Shown: positions 36,609 through 46,874, counted from the first letter of the stretch. The stretch: 64,000 nucleotides of DNA from Bacteroides helcogenes P 36-108 (GCF_000186225.1 NC_014933.1:2790001-2854000), one strand, 5' to 3'. The notes: generated by a model from the sequence alone, not told the origin. Numbers and translations: made by a program.

Positions 36609-36683
36609 TCGGGGTAGCGGGATTCGAACCCACGACCCCCTGCTCCCAAAGCAGGTGCGCTAACCGGACTGCGCTACACCCCG
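36609..36683 (-). tRNA. tRNA-Pro(TGG)
   Basis: A 75-base cloverleaf on minus. The acceptor is CGGGGTG/TACCCCG, the anticodon stem-loop CTGCTTTGGGAGCAG gives anticodon TGG, and the T arm holds GTTCGAAT. The discriminator is A and CCA is not encoded. It has its own consensus promoter. Short plus-strand frames reading GFEPTTPCSQ across it are the usual tRNA shadow. Confidence 0.97.
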
Positions 36684-36709
36684 AATGCTTTACTTCTTAA
36701 AAGCGAATG

Positions 36710-36741
36710 CAAAGGTAAAAACTTTTTTGATACCAACCAAA
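36710..36741 (-). promoter_or_regulatory. Promoter of tRNA-Pro
   Basis: On minus, TTTG (36741-36738), 20 bases, then TACCTTTG (36717-36710), a full consensus match 27 bases before the tRNA 5' end. Confidence 0.75.
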
Positions 36742-36770
36742 CCTTTTGAATATTTTTCTATAATATTGAA

Positions 36771-37484
36771 TCACAATTTTAGATAAAAGTCTTTTGTCAG
36801 AGCTATATATTCGGGGGTAAATTCATTGTGATTCACTTCAATACAAATATTTTCTTCAATACACTCTTTATTTTGGAAACCGAAGGTTAATAATACGCGA
36901 CGGCACGGTTTTTCCGGTTTTGTAAAGACACGCATACGATGCAAGGGAAGTAATTTGTGGTTCCAAGCGGTATCGAGAACAAGTTTTTCAGCCTCAGATG
37001 GAATTATAATACTTATGACTCCTTGATCACAAAGTAAGTGTGCTGCCCGAGAAAACAATAAATTATAATTCAAGTCTTCTGTATGTCGTGCCACACAACG
37101 TTGCTTGTTAGGACATTTGAGTGCATTAATAAAATAAGGGGGATTGGAAACTATAAGGTCAAATTTATCTTCTGATTGATAATTTCGGAAATCAATACAT
37201 ACAACTTCTATTCTGTCTGCCCATGAAGAATGTAATACGTTATCTCTCGCTTGCTTTGCAGCAGCTATATCAATTTCAATTGCTGTAATTTTCGCATCGG
37301 AGTTTCTTTGAGCTAACTGCAAGGCTATTAGTCCAGTACCAGTACCCACATCAAGTACACGCTTGGCATTGGCAACGGGAGCCCATGCTCCTAAAAGTAC
37401 ACCGTCTGTACCTACTTTCATAGCGCATTTGTCATGATATATAGTAAATTGTTTGAACTTAAATGATAAATTGGTCATACTCAT
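36771..37484 (-). CDS. tRNA1(Val) adenine-37 N6-methyltransferase-like (TrmN6)
   Basis: A SAM-dependent methyltransferase of 237 residues. Motif I is VLDVGTGTGLIALQLA, the N6-adenine signature NPPY is in LIVSNPPYFINAL, and the N-terminal FKQFTIYHDKCAMKVGTDGVLLGAWA matches the TrmN6/YfiC family, which methylates A37 of tRNA1(Val). Start MSMTNLSFKF; the second Met (37478) is equally possible. Substrate is inferred from the family. It is divergent from lon. Confidence 0.88.
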   Translation of the reverse strand: MSMTNLSFKFKQFTIYHDKCAMKVGTDGVLLGAWAPVANAKRVLDVGTGTGLIALQLAQRNSDAKITAIEIDIAAAKQARDNVLHSSWADRIEVVCIDFRNYQSEDKFDLIVSNPPYFINALKCPNKQRCVARHTEDLNYNLLFSRAAHLLCDQGVISIIIPSEAEKLVLDTAWNHKLLPLHRMRVFTKPEKPCRRVLLTFGFQNKECIEENICIEVNHNEFTPEYIALTKDFYLKL

Positions 37485-37650
37485 CTTTTTTTATAGGTTT
37501 CAAAAATACTCAAAGGTATTAGAACTGCTACAATTTTGGCACTGTTTTTGTGTTTTTTAAAGAAAGAAGGACTTCTATTTATGAAGAAATAGCTTACCTT
37601 TGCAGGCGCTTTATTGGCCTGCCAATATGACATAAACTAAAAAGAAAGAA

Positions 37651-40122
37651 ATGAAGAAAAGAAATTACCTGAGTGATATCGAAGATAATAGTGGCAACGC
37701 TTTCTCTGTAATTGCTGATTTTGAGGGGAATGAAGAACAACTAATGGATATTGAGGTAGGTGAAATCCTTCCTGTGCTACCTCTTCGGAATATGGTATTA
37801 TTCCCAGGTGTGTTTATGCCTGTATCCATAGGAAGAAAATCATCTTTGAAATTAGTGCGTGAAGCGGAAAAGAAACACACATACATAGCTGTAGTATGCC
37901 AAAAGATAGCTGAAACAGAATCTCCTTTATTTGAGGATTTACACACTATCGGTACTGTAGCTAAAATAGTTCGTATTTTAGAAATGCCTGATCAAACTAC
38001 AACTGTTATTCTCCAAGGTTCTAAACGCATGGAATTAAAGGAAGTCACAGATACAGTCCCTTATTTAAAGGGACGTGTGGCTACTTTAAGCGAGGAATTG
38101 CCTGAGAAGAAGGACAAAGAGTTTCAGGCATTGGTAGAAGCATGCAAGGATTTAACTGTACGCTATATCAAATCTTCCGATATGTTTCCGCAAGATTCGG
38201 CATTTGCCATCAAGAATATCAGCAATCCTATGTTTTTAGTGGATTTTATCTGTACCAATTTGCCATTGAAAAAGGATGAAAAGATAGAATTGCTACGTAT
38301 TGATTCATTGCGTGCCCGTACTTACCGTTTATTGGAAATAATGAATAGAGAAGTGCAGCTTGCCGAAATAAAAGAATCTATCCAAATGCGTGCGCGTGAG
38401 GATATAGATCAGCAACAACGTGAATATTTCTTGCAACAACAGATTAAAACGATTCAAGACGAATTGGGCGGTGGAGGTCAGGAGCAGGAAATAGAAGAAA
38501 TGCGCAAAAAAGCAGAAAATATTAAATGGGGTCAGGATATAAAAGCTTCCTTTTTAAGAGAAGTGGACAAATTGGAACGTACTCATCCACAATCTCCGGA
38601 TTTTAGTGTACAGTTGAATTATCTGCAAACAATGCTTAGTTTGCCATGGGGTATTTACACGGCAGATAATCTTAATCTCACTAATGCAGAAAAAACATTG
38701 AACAAGGATCATTATGGTTTGGAGAAAGTTAAAGAGCGCATATTGGAGCATCTTGCCGTATTAAAGTTGAAAGGAGATATGAAATCGCCTATCATTTGCT
38801 TGTATGGCCCTCCGGGTGTTGGGAAGACATCATTGGGGCGTTCTATTGCGGCTGCTTTAAAACGGAAATATATCCGTATGTCTCTGGGGGGAGTACATGA
38901 TGAAGCTGAAATTCGCGGACACCGTAAAACTTATATCGGGGCAATGCCGGGGCGTATCATCAAGAATTTGATAAAGGCTGGTTCTTCAAATCCTGTGTTT
39001 ATTTTAGATGAGATTGATAAGGTTAGTGCAGACCGTCAGGGAGACCCCTCTTCTGCCCTTCTTGAAGTACTTGATCCGGAACAGAATACATCTTTCCATG
39101 ATAATTTTTTAGATGTAGACTATGATTTGTCTAAGGTAATGTTTATTGCTACGGCCAATAATCTGAATACAATTCCCGGTCCATTGTTAGACCGTATGGA
39201 ATTAATTGAGGTAAGCGGGTATATTACAGAAGAAAAAGTAGAAATTGCACGTCGTCATTTAGTTCCGAAAGAACTGGAAGCTAATGGAATGAAAAAAAAC
39301 GACATCAAGATTCCAAAGAGTACACTGGAAGCCATTATCGAAAATTATACTCGTGAGAGTGGTGTACGCGAATTGGAGAAGAAAATAGGTAAAATACTTC
39401 GTAAATCGGCACGTCAGTATGCTACAAATGGCTATTTTGCAAAGAAGGAAATAAAAACGGAAGATTTGCACGAATTTCTTGGCGTTCCGGAATATACCCG
39501 TGACAAGTATCAAGGAAATGGATATGCCGGTGTTGTAACGGGATTGGCTTGGACTGCTGTAGGTGGCGAAATCCTTTTTGTTGAAACCAGTTTGAGTCGT
39601 GGTAAAGGCGCCCGTCTGACTCTGACAGGCAATTTGGGTGATGTGATGAAAGAATCGGCAATGTTGGCACTTGAATATATCAAGGCACATGCTTCTTTAT
39701 TGAACCTTGATGAAGACATTTTCGATAATTGGAATATTCATATTCATGTGCCTGAAGGGGCTATCCCAAAAGATGGTCCGTCTGCCGGTATCACGATGGC
39801 TACTTCTCTTGCTTCTGCCCTGACCCAACGAAAAGTAAAAGCAAATCTTGCAATGACAGGTGAAATAACACTTCGAGGTAAAGTGTTACCGGTAGGTGGT
39901 ATCAAGGAAAAAATACTGGCCGCTAAACGTGCCGGTATTAAAGAGATTATTTTAAGTGATGAAAATCGTAAAAACATAGATGAGATTCAGGAAATATATC
40001 TGAAAGGACTGAGTTTCCATTACGTAAAAGATGTAAAAGAAGTATTTGCCATTGCGCTGACCGATGAAAAAGTAGCCGATGCCATAAACTTGTCCGTAAA
40101 AAAAGAGAAGAAAGAAGAATGA
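37651..40122 (+). CDS. lon: Lon protease (ATP-dependent, La type)
   Basis: A homohexameric AAA+ serine protease degrading misfolded and regulatory proteins. The 823 residues hold the N-terminal LON domain ([17 protein letters not shown]), the ATPase with [11 protein letters not shown] and the sensor region, and the catalytic dyad Ser711 in [10 protein letters not shown] and Lys752 in [10 protein letters not shown]. The tail is lysine-rich. TACCTTTG at 37595-37602 may be its -7 box. It heads a three-gene operon with tgt and lptG joined by 4-bp overlaps. Confidence 0.97.
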   Translation: MKKRNYLSDIEDNSGNAFSVIADFEGNEEQLMDIEVGEILPVLPLRNMVLFPGVFMPVSIGRKSSLKLVREAEKKHTYIAVVCQKIAETESPLFEDLHTIGTVAKIVRILEMPDQTTTVILQGSKRMELKEVTDTVPYLKGRVATLSEELPEKKDKEFQALVEACKDLTVRYIKSSDMFPQDSAFAIKNISNPMFLVDFICTNLPLKKDEKIELLRIDSLRARTYRLLEIMNREVQLAEIKESIQMRAREDIDQQQREYFLQQQIKTIQDELGGGGQEQEIEEMRKKAENIKWGQDIKASFLREVDKLERTHPQSPDFSVQLNYLQTMLSLPWGIYTADNLNLTNAEKTLNKDHYGLEKVKERILEHLAVLKLKGDMKSPIICLYGPPGVGKTSLGRSIAAALKRKYIRMSLGGVHDEAEIRGHRKTYIGAMPGRIIKNLIKAGSSNPVFILDEIDKVSADRQGDPSSALLEVLDPEQNTSFHDNFLDVDYDLSKVMFIATANNLNTIPGPLLDRMELIEVSGYITEEKVEIARRHLVPKELEANGMKKNDIKIPKSTLEAIIENYTRESGVRELEKKIGKILRKSARQYATNGYFAKKEIKTEDLHEFLGVPEYTRDKYQGNGYAGVVTGLAWTAVGGEILFVETSLSRGKGARLTLTGNLGDVMKESAMLALEYIKAHASLLNLDEDIFDNWNIHIHVPEGAIPKDGPSAGITMATSLASALTQRKVKANLAMTGEITLRGKVLPVGGIKEKILAAKRAGIKEIILSDENRKNIDEIQEIYLKGLSFHYVKDVKEVFAIALTDEKVADAINLSVKKEKKEE

Positions 40123-41249
40123 CATTTGAACTACAATATACAGACAGTAAGACGAATGCGCGTGCCGGTTTGATTACCACCGATCACGGGCAGATTGAGA
40201 CACCGATTTTCATGCCGGTAGGTACTGTGGGTACAGTAAAAGGTGTACATTTGCCCGAACTGAAAGAGGATATAAAGACACAGATTATTTTAGGTAATAC
40301 CTATCATCTCTATTTACGTCCGGGACTAGAGGTTATAGAAAGAGCCGGAGGATTGCATAAATTCAATGGATTCGATCGCCCTATGTTGACTGATAGTGGC
40401 GGCTTTCAGGTCTTTTCATTATCCGGTATTCGTAAATTGCGTGAAGAAGGTGCAGAATTCCGTTCACACATTGATGGAAGTAAGCATATTTTTACTCCTG
40501 AAAAAGTGATGGATATAGAACGGACCATTGGCGCTGATATCATGATGGCATTTGATGAATGTCCTCCGGGGAATTCTGATTATGAATATGCAAAAAAATC
40601 TCTGGGATTAACACATCGCTGGCTTGATCGTTGTATTAAACGCTTCAATGAAACCGAACCGAAATATGGTTATCGCCAATCGTTGTTCCCAATCGTACAG
40701 GGCTGTGTTTACAGAGATCTTCGTGAACAGTCTGCCGAGTTTGTTGCTTCTAAAAATGCGGACGGTAATGCCATAGGAGGATTGGCGGTAGGTGAACCGG
40801 TTGACAAGATGTACGAAATGATTGAATTGGTGAATGGCATTCTTCCTAAAGATAAACCTCGCTATCTAATGGGGGTGGGAACCCCGGTGAATATATTGGA
40901 AGGCATAGAGCGCGGTGTGGATATGTTCGATTGTGTAATGCCTACCCGTAACGGACGCAATGGTATGTTGTTCACCAAAGATGGTATCATAAACATGCGT
41001 AACAAAAAATGGGAAATGGACTATTCTCCTGTTGAAGCGAACGGTGCATCTTATGTAGATACAATTTACAGCAAAGCTTATTTGCGTCATTTATTCCATG
41101 CTCAGGAATTGCTTGCCATGCAAATTGCTTCCATCCATAATTTAGCTTTCTATTTGTGGCTGGTAGGCGAAGCTCGTAAACATATCATTGCCGGTGATTT
41201 TTCTACGTGGAAGCCGATGATGGTGAAACGTGTATCTACAAGATTATGA
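40119..41249 (+). CDS. tgt: Queuine tRNA-ribosyltransferase (bacterial Tgt) lacking zinc cysteines
   Basis: Exchanges G34 for preQ1 in tRNAs with GUN anticodons. The 376 residues have TDSGGFQVFSLS, GGLAVGEP, and the nucleophile Asp271 in FDCVMPTRNGRNG. The CxCxxC zinc cluster expected before YLRHL is absent: this protein reads ANGASYVDTIYSKAYLRHL with no cysteines. The protein is otherwise complete. Its start overlaps the lon stop (ATGA), and its stop overlaps the lptG start. Queuosine function follows from the family. Confidence 0.95.
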   Translation: MTFELQYTDSKTNARAGLITTDHGQIETPIFMPVGTVGTVKGVHLPELKEDIKTQIILGNTYHLYLRPGLEVIERAGGLHKFNGFDRPMLTDSGGFQVFSLSGIRKLREEGAEFRSHIDGSKHIFTPEKVMDIERTIGADIMMAFDECPPGNSDYEYAKKSLGLTHRWLDRCIKRFNETEPKYGYRQSLFPIVQGCVYRDLREQSAEFVASKNADGNAIGGLAVGEPVDKMYEMIELVNGILPKDKPRYLMGVGTPVNILEGIERGVDMFDCVMPTRNGRNGMLFTKDGIINMRNKKWEMDYSPVEANGASYVDTIYSKAYLRHLFHAQELLAMQIASIHNLAFYLWLVGEARKHIIAGDFSTWKPMMVKRVSTRL

Positions 41250-42382
41250 GAAGAATTAAGTGGAAGATATTGAAAAATGCAAGACTGTCTGAGGATAAAT
41301 TTCTGAAGCGGCTGGATTGGTATATCATTAAGAAATTCTTGGGTACGTATGTCTTTGCCATCGCTTTAATTATCTCTATTGCAGTTGTATTTGACTTTAA
41401 TGAAAAGATGGATCGTTTCATGTCGCATGAAGCGCCATGGAATGCTATAGTTTTCGATTATTATCTAAATTTCATTCCCTATTTTGCTAATTTGTTCAGC
41501 CCGTTGTTCGTCTTTATTGCAGTAATCTTCTTTACTTCCAAATTAGCAGAAAATTCGGAAATCATAGCTATGTTTTCCACAGGCATGAGTTTTAGACGTA
41601 TGTTGCGTCCTTATATGGTATCTGCAGCTATAATTGCAGTTATAACTTTCTGTTTGGGATCTTATATAATACCCAAAGGTAGTGTGACACGAATCAATTT
41701 TGAAGACAAGTATTACAAACCCCGAAAGGCAAATACTGCGCGTAATATTCAGTTGGAAGTCGATTCCGGGGTAATTGCTTATATTGAACGCTTTGAAGAT
41801 TATAGTAAAACGGGATATCGTTTCTCTTTGGACAAGTTCAGGGACAAGCAGTTAGTTTCTCATCTCACGGCTCGCTCCATAACTTATGATACGACTTCCG
41901 TGCATAAATGGATTGTAAAAGACTATATGATTCGTGCAATGGATGGTATGAAAGAAAGCATCACGAAGGGTGATCGCATTGATACAACTCTTTTTATGGA
42001 GCCAGCAGACTTTCTGATTATGAAGAATCAGCAGGAAATGTTGACCAGTCCTCAGTTGAGTGAATATATTGACAGACAGCGTCAGCGTGGTTTTGCCAAT
42101 ATCAAAGAATTTGAGATAGAGTATCATAAACGTATTGCGATGTCATTTGCATCTTTTATTTTGACATTGATCGGGGTTTCTTTGTCATCGAAAAAAACTA
42201 AGGGGGGAATGGGACTTCATTTGGGGATAGGTTTGGCATTAAGTTTCTCCTATATTTTATTTCAGACGATTGCCTCCACATTCGCAGTAAATGGCAATGT
42301 GCCTCCGGTCATTGCCATATGGATACCTAATGTGCTTTATGCATTTGTGGCGCTTTACCTATATCGGAAAGCACCAAAATAG
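41246..42382 (+). CDS. LptF/LptG-family LPS export permease
   Basis: A YjgP/YjgQ-type inner-membrane permease of the lipopolysaccharide transporter, 378 residues. N-terminal transmembrane segments include KFLGTYVFAIALIISIAVVF and FANLFSPLFVFIAVIFFTS, then EIIAMFSTGMSFRRMLRPYM. A periplasmic beta-jellyroll lies in the middle, and three segments are at the end (ASFILTLIGVSLSSKK, LALSFSYILFQTIAS). The start at 41246 overlaps the tgt stop (ATGA) and suits translational coupling; an in-frame ATG at 41207 would overlap 43 bases. Whether it is LptF or LptG cannot be settled here. A strong terminator follows. Confidence 0.88.
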   Translation: MRRIKWKILKNARLSEDKFLKRLDWYIIKKFLGTYVFAIALIISIAVVFDFNEKMDRFMSHEAPWNAIVFDYYLNFIPYFANLFSPLFVFIAVIFFTSKLAENSEIIAMFSTGMSFRRMLRPYMVSAAIIAVITFCLGSYIIPKGSVTRINFEDKYYKPRKANTARNIQLEVDSGVIAYIERFEDYSKTGYRFSLDKFRDKQLVSHLTARSITYDTTSVHKWIVKDYMIRAMDGMKESITKGDRIDTTLFMEPADFLIMKNQQEMLTSPQLSEYIDRQRQRGFANIKEFEIEYHKRIAMSFASFILTLIGVSLSSKKTKGGMGLHLGIGLALSFSYILFQTIASTFAVNGNVPPVIAIWIPNVLYAFVALYLYRKAPK

Positions 42383-42427
42383 CTGATGATTATCAAGGGG
42401 TATGCACAAAATTTAATTAAAATAAAG

Positions 42428-42474
42428 AAGCCCCTCCCGCACGTGTGAGAACACTTGAGCGAGAAGGGCTTTTT
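42428..42474 (+). terminator. Terminator of the lon-tgt-lpt operon
   Basis: AAGCCC at 42428 pairs with GGGCTT near 42465-42470. An internal CCGC/GCG stem and a GTGT-GAGA-ACAC hairpin extend it, and five Ts follow. Confidence 0.8.
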
Positions 42475-42594
42475 GTTGTATTCGTTTCCTCTTTTGTTCT
42501 GCTCTCTTTTGCCAAACTTCAGTGTATATCTGGTCTGTTTAGAGAGCATGTCGCTTTCTTCTTACAAGCTTTCCCTAATTTTTCATACTCTTTT

Positions 42595-43110
42595 TCAGAG
42601 AATGATGTTTGAGGTCAAGTAAGCAGAAAGTTCTGCAGCAGAGATGTTTTTGGCAATAATAACACCATTATCATCCAGTAAATAGTTAGTAAATCCTTGG
42701 CCTAAACGATACATTTTAAATAGGCTTGAATATTCACCTTTAGTTTCCACGAAACAAATGGGTGTAACTATTTGGTCCTTACGAATGGTTTCTTCAAATA
42801 TAGACTGATACTTGTCAAATGAAATAGAAACCATTTCCACATTACTACGGGAAGTGGAACGAAGTGCATTGCTTAAACTTGCGTTTTGCATCCGGGAATG
42901 CGCATCGTAACTTGCCCAAAAACTAAGCACTACATACTTGCCTTTCAAATCGGAAAGACCAGCTTTAAATTGCTCAGCCAACATAGATTGGAGTTTGAAG
43001 TCCGGGGCTATGTCACCCACATTTAAACCTCCGGCGGTTTTGTCTTTTTCTACAAAAGAAGTCAAGGAACTTATTAGTAATACAACAAAAATCCATTTTA
43101 CATATCTCAT
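42595..43110 (-). CDS. Exported redoxin-like protein without catalytic cysteines
   Basis: A 171-residue protein with an N-terminal signal/anchor (YVKWIFVVLLISSLTSF). The fold resembles TlpA/AhpC thioredoxins: NVGDIAPDFKLQSM, LKGKYVVLSFWASYDAHSRMQN, and VTPICFVE with cis-Pro. The position of the CxxC after SFWAS holds YDAHSR, so the redox pair is missing; the only cysteine is in the PICF strand. A non-redox or chaperone role is possible. It has its own promoter. Confidence 0.75.
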   Translation of the reverse strand: MRYVKWIFVVLLISSLTSFVEKDKTAGGLNVGDIAPDFKLQSMLAEQFKAGLSDLKGKYVVLSFWASYDAHSRMQNASLSNALRSTSRSNVEMVSISFDKYQSIFEETIRKDQIVTPICFVETKGEYSSLFKMYRLGQGFTNYLLDDNGVIIAKNISAAELSAYLTSNIIL

Positions 43111-43242
43111 GCAATACGGTTTTGGTTAATACTATCCGGGACTGTCCTTCAACAGCGATTTCTTCCCGAAACATTGTCTTTTCAGACTTTGCAATAGATA
43201 GAATCCATTGATAGTCAAAGTCTTTAATCCTGAAATCGACTG

Positions 43243-43275
43243 CAAAGGTAAGTATTTCTTAATTTAACTTCCAAA
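43243..43275 (-). promoter_or_regulatory. Promoter of the redoxin-like gene
   Basis: On minus, TTTG (43275-43272), 21 bases, then TACCTTTG (43250-43243). The leader would be about 125 bases. The remainder of this 350-bp spacer to 43459 shows only a TACTTTTG box at 43424-43431, a likely -7 element for serB. Confidence 0.6.
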
Positions 43276-43459
43276 TAAACAAGCAAATTTCTTACTTTTT
43301 GCATGCCTTTTTTTATGTTATTTAGCATAAATAATCGGTATTTCATCCACTTCTGCCATATAAAATAGGTTGTAGTTGGGGAATAAGTGAGTATAAATTT
43401 CCTTATGCATCCGATTTGTAGTACTTTTGTGGTCAATTATTTCTCAAAATAGATAATTT

Positions 43460-44689
43460 ATGCAACCATTGAATACCGAACTCATTCTTATCCGTATTAC
43501 GGGTGAAGATCGCCCAGGATTGACATCTTCCGTTACTGAAATATTGGCTAAATATGATGCGACAATTCTTGATATTGGCCAGGCAGACATACATAATACT
43601 CTTTCTTTAGGCATATTATGTAAAACGGAAGAGCAACATTCCGGCTTTATTATGAAAGAGTTACTTTTCAAAGCTTCTTCTTTGGGAGTAACTGTGCGCT
43701 TTTACCCTATTACAACTAAAGAATATGAAGATTGGGTAAATATGCAAGGGAAGAATCGGTATATTCTTACTTTATTGGGACGTAAATTGTCTGCCCGACA
43801 GATTTCAGCCGTCACCCGTATTCTTTCGGAACAGGGAATGAACATTGATGCCATTAAACGTCTGACCGGACGTATCCCTTTGAATGAATGTGAATCGCAT
43901 ACAAAGGCATGTATCGAGTTTTCCGTTCGTGGTACTCCAAAAGACAGAATCGGTATGCAGGAGCAACTGATGCAACTGGCAACAGATCTGGAAATGGACT
44001 TTTCTTTTCAATTGGATAATATGTATCGCCGAATGCGCCGCTTAATCTGTTTTGATATGGATTCTACATTGATTGAGACGGAAGTTATTGATGAATTAGC
44101 CATACGTGCAGGTGTTGGAGACAAGGTAAAGGCGATTACTGAACGTGCCATGAGAGGCGAAATTGACTTTATAGAAAGCTTCCGTGAAAGAGTAGCTTTA
44201 TTGAAAGGACTGGACGAATCTGTTATGCAGGAAATAGCAGAGAAGCTTCCCATTACTGAAGGTGTAGATCGTTTGATGTATGTTCTGAAAAAATATGGTT
44301 ATAAGATAGCCATTCTTTCTGGAGGATTCACCTATTTCGGAGAGTATTTACAAAAAAAGTATGGAATTGACTATGTATATGCTAATGAATTGGAAATTGA
44401 AAATGGAAAACTGACCGGACGCTACCTTGGAGATGTAGTGGACGGCAAGCGAAAGGCAGAACTTCTGCGCTTGATCGCCCAAGTAGAGAAAGTGGACATT
44501 GCGCAGACCATTGCCGTGGGGGACGGTGCTAATGATCTGCCGATGCTCGGAATTGCCGGATTAGGAATAGCCTTTCATGCAAAGCCCAAAGTTGTGGCAA
44601 ATGCAAAACAATCTATTAACACAATAGGCCTTGATGGAGTTCTATATTTTTTAGGATTCAAAGATTCATATATTGATGTACCCAAATAA
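43460..44689 (+). CDS. serB: Phosphoserine phosphatase with N-terminal ACT domains
   Basis: SerB dephosphorylates phosphoserine, the last step of serine synthesis, which also supplies serine to sphingolipid synthesis. The 409 residues have two ACT-like domains (ELILIRITGEDRPGLTSSV at 7-25, and RYILTLLGRKLSARQISAV near 100), which usually bind amino acids. The HAD domain then has motif I DMDSTLIETEV (Asp199/Asp201), motif II LSGGFTYF and motif III GDGANDLPML. Length is long but typical for ACT-SerB. Confidence 0.94.
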   Translation: MQPLNTELILIRITGEDRPGLTSSVTEILAKYDATILDIGQADIHNTLSLGILCKTEEQHSGFIMKELLFKASSLGVTVRFYPITTKEYEDWVNMQGKNRYILTLLGRKLSARQISAVTRILSEQGMNIDAIKRLTGRIPLNECESHTKACIEFSVRGTPKDRIGMQEQLMQLATDLEMDFSFQLDNMYRRMRRLICFDMDSTLIETEVIDELAIRAGVGDKVKAITERAMRGEIDFIESFRERVALLKGLDESVMQEIAEKLPITEGVDRLMYVLKKYGYKIAILSGGFTYFGEYLQKKYGIDYVYANELEIENGKLTGRYLGDVVDGKRKAELLRLIAQVEKVDIAQTIAVGDGANDLPMLGIAGLGIAFHAKPKVVANAKQSINTIGLDGVLYFLGFKDSYIDVPK

Positions 44690-44790
44690 TACTTACAACG
44701 AAATAGATTGTATTTTGGCTTTATAAATTTAAGTAAACTTAATAGAATTGCGTGTAATTTGCACTATCTTTGCGAAAAATAAAAAGAAAC

Positions 44791-46038
44791 ATGAAGTTTT
44801 CCGAACTACAACTAAATGACCAAGTACTTGATGCGCTGGATGCAATGCGCTTTGATGAGTGTACTCCTATACAAGAAAAATCTATCCCTGTCATACTCGA
44901 AGGTCGGGATCTGATTGCCGTAGCACAGACCGGGACAGGAAAAACTGCCGCATATCTATTACCTGTGCTCAACAATCTGTCGGAGGGCAAGCATCCTGAA
45001 GACTCTATCAACTGCATAATAATGTCTCCTACCCGTGAATTGGCTCAACAAATAGACCAGCAAATGGAAGGTTTTTCTTATTTTATGCCGGTAAGTAGTG
45101 TTGCCGTATATGGTGGCAATGATGGCATCTTATTTGAACAGCAAAAAAAAGGATTGACCTTGGGAGCTGATGTCGTAATTGCCACTCCAGGGCGCTTGAT
45201 TGCTCACCTAAGTCTGGGATATGTGGATCTTTCGCGCGTCACCTATTTTATTCTGGATGAAGCAGACCGTATGCTTGACATGGGATTTTATGACGATATT
45301 ATGCAAATTGTAAAGTTTCTGCCCAAAGAACGGCAAACAATTATGTTTTCTGCGACCATGCCGACAAAAATACAACAATTGGCAAACAATATTCTGAATA
45401 ATCCTGCAGAAGTAAAATTGGCAGTTTCCAAACCTGCTGACAAGATTGTGCAGGCAGCCTATGTATGTTATGAAAATCAGAAGTTGGGTATTATCCGTAA
45501 TCTTTTTGCTGAGCAAACACCGGAACGCGTTATAATCTTTGCTTCTTCCAAATTGAAAGTAAAAGAAGTAACGAAGGCTCTGAAACAGATGAAATTGAAT
45601 GTCGGAGAAATGCATTCAGACTTAGAACAAGCACAGCGTGAAGATGTAATGTATGAATTTAAAGCAGGGCGGATCAATATTCTTGTAGCTACAGATATTG
45701 TTGCAAGAGGTATTGACATAGATGATATTCGTTTGGTGATCAATTATGATGTGCCCCATGACAGTGAAGACTATGTACATCGTATAGGTCGTACGGCACG
45801 TGCCAACAATGATGGTGTAGCCTTAACTTTTATAAGCGAGAAAGAGCAAACGAACTTTAAGAATATTGAGAAATTTCTGGAAAAGGACATTTATAAGATT
45901 CCTGTTCCAGAAGAATTGGGTGAAGCACCTGAATATAGACCTCGGTCAGGTGCATCAGGCGAAAACAGGGGTAATAATGGAGGCAGGAAAAAAAACAAAA
46001 ACAACCGCAATTATAAGCCTAAATCTCAGCATTCATAA
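44791..46038 (+). CDS. DEAD-box RNA helicase
   Basis: An ATP-dependent RNA helicase of 415 residues. It has the Q motif FDECTPIQEKSIPVIL, motif I AQTGTGKTAA, motif Ia PTRELAQQ, motif II DEAD in YFILDEADRML, motif III SAT and motif VI HRIGRTAR. The Gly/Asn/Lys-rich C-terminal tail (SGENRGNNGGRKKNKNN) suits RNA contact. The start at 44791 (MKFSELQL) is preferred over an ATG 7 codons upstream that overlaps the promoter region (TATCTTTG at 44765-44772). Which E. coli paralogue (RhlE, CsdA) it equals is not decided. Confidence 0.93.
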   Translation: MKFSELQLNDQVLDALDAMRFDECTPIQEKSIPVILEGRDLIAVAQTGTGKTAAYLLPVLNNLSEGKHPEDSINCIIMSPTRELAQQIDQQMEGFSYFMPVSSVAVYGGNDGILFEQQKKGLTLGADVVIATPGRLIAHLSLGYVDLSRVTYFILDEADRMLDMGFYDDIMQIVKFLPKERQTIMFSATMPTKIQQLANNILNNPAEVKLAVSKPADKIVQAAYVCYENQKLGIIRNLFAEQTPERVIIFASSKLKVKEVTKALKQMKLNVGEMHSDLEQAQREDVMYEFKAGRINILVATDIVARGIDIDDIRLVINYDVPHDSEDYVHRIGRTARANNDGVALTFISEKEQTNFKNIEKFLEKDIYKIPVPEELGEAPEYRPRSGASGENRGNNGGRKKNKNNRNYKPKSQHS

Positions 46039-46054
46039 AGAAAAGAAATAAAAT

Positions 46055-46080
46055 AAAAAGCGGTTTATTCCGCTTTTTTT
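46055..46080 (+). terminator. Terminator of the DEAD-box helicase gene
   Basis: AAAAAGCGG (46055-46063), loop TTTATT, CCGCTTTTT (46070-46078) and further Ts. It overlaps the last codons of the convergent lipoprotein gene. Confidence 0.85.
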
Positions 46081-46859
46081 ATGTTTAACTTATTATTGAA
46101 ATCTATTGTTATATTTACCAGATTAAAAACAGAACTTTCCGGAATACGGAGAATAGCCTGATAGTGATAGCCTCTACTGTTGACTCCCGTAAAATTCATA
46201 TCCGAAAGTATCGTCTGGTTCAAAAGTCCTTCAGGAAATACATTTGCAAACATCTTCTTGGTGATATCCTGACCATATAGCATTTTTCGTCCTTCATACA
46301 CACAGATGTGTACAACATTATCATAATAGACATTATCCACGCTATATCCATTTTCAGAGTAAGAAGTTTTGGTTACTTTCATCTTCGATGGATTAATATA
46401 CACATATCCCCTGTAACGCGTATCTTTGTACATCACAATGCTGTCTTTTTTTATCACCCCAGGCGTTGCAGGAATTATTTCCACTTCCCGATTGGTGAAT
46501 GCCAAAGAATCTTCTGCGTTTTCTGATTTATGCATTTTTATAATTTCGTCTGCCAATGAATGAAACCAAAAACTATATTCTGTTTGCTTGTCTATCTTAT
46601 AAGTAATCGGTTCGTTTCCATAAACATAGATGGTATCGTGAATTATTTTAAAAGCCACGGGAGCATTCTGTGGGTCAGCATAATAAATTGTATCTCCTTC
46701 AATACGCATCAGAGGCATTTCTGTATCTTCTTCCACCCAGATCCCTTGCAATATTTTTTTAGCGGCAAGGTCTTCTTCGGCAGGTTTTACATTTTTACTA
46801 TTGCTACTGCATGCAGCCAACAAAATGATAAAACATAGTCCAATAGCATATTTTTTCAT
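46065..46859 (-). CDS. Lipoprotein, probable DUF4738 family
   Basis: A 264-residue lipoprotein with lipobox LLAAC (Cys17) and a mature part of beta-rich segments such as ILQGIWVEEDTEMPLMRIEGDTIYY and SRGYHYQAILRIPESSVF. It resembles a lipocalin-like DUF4738 protein; the label is from memory and not checked. It sits 15 bp downstream of ugd in the same direction, so may share its operon. No function can be given. Confidence 0.75.
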   Translation of the reverse strand: MKKYAIGLCFIILLAACSSNSKNVKPAEEDLAAKKILQGIWVEEDTEMPLMRIEGDTIYYADPQNAPVAFKIIHDTIYVYGNEPITYKIDKQTEYSFWFHSLADEIIKMHKSENAEDSLAFTNREVEIIPATPGVIKKDSIVMYKDTRYRGYVYINPSKMKVTKTSYSENGYSVDNVYYDNVVHICVYEGRKMLYGQDITKKMFANVFPEGLLNQTILSDMNFTGVNSRGYHYQAILRIPESSVFNLVNITIDFNNKLNIKKAE

Positions 46860-46874
46860 GATTTGTTTTTCACT

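Noticed and set aside
36419-36700. 93-codon plus-strand frame ending GFEPTTPCSQSRCANRTALHPE
   Set aside because: The familiar false frame produced by reading across a tRNA-Pro gene.
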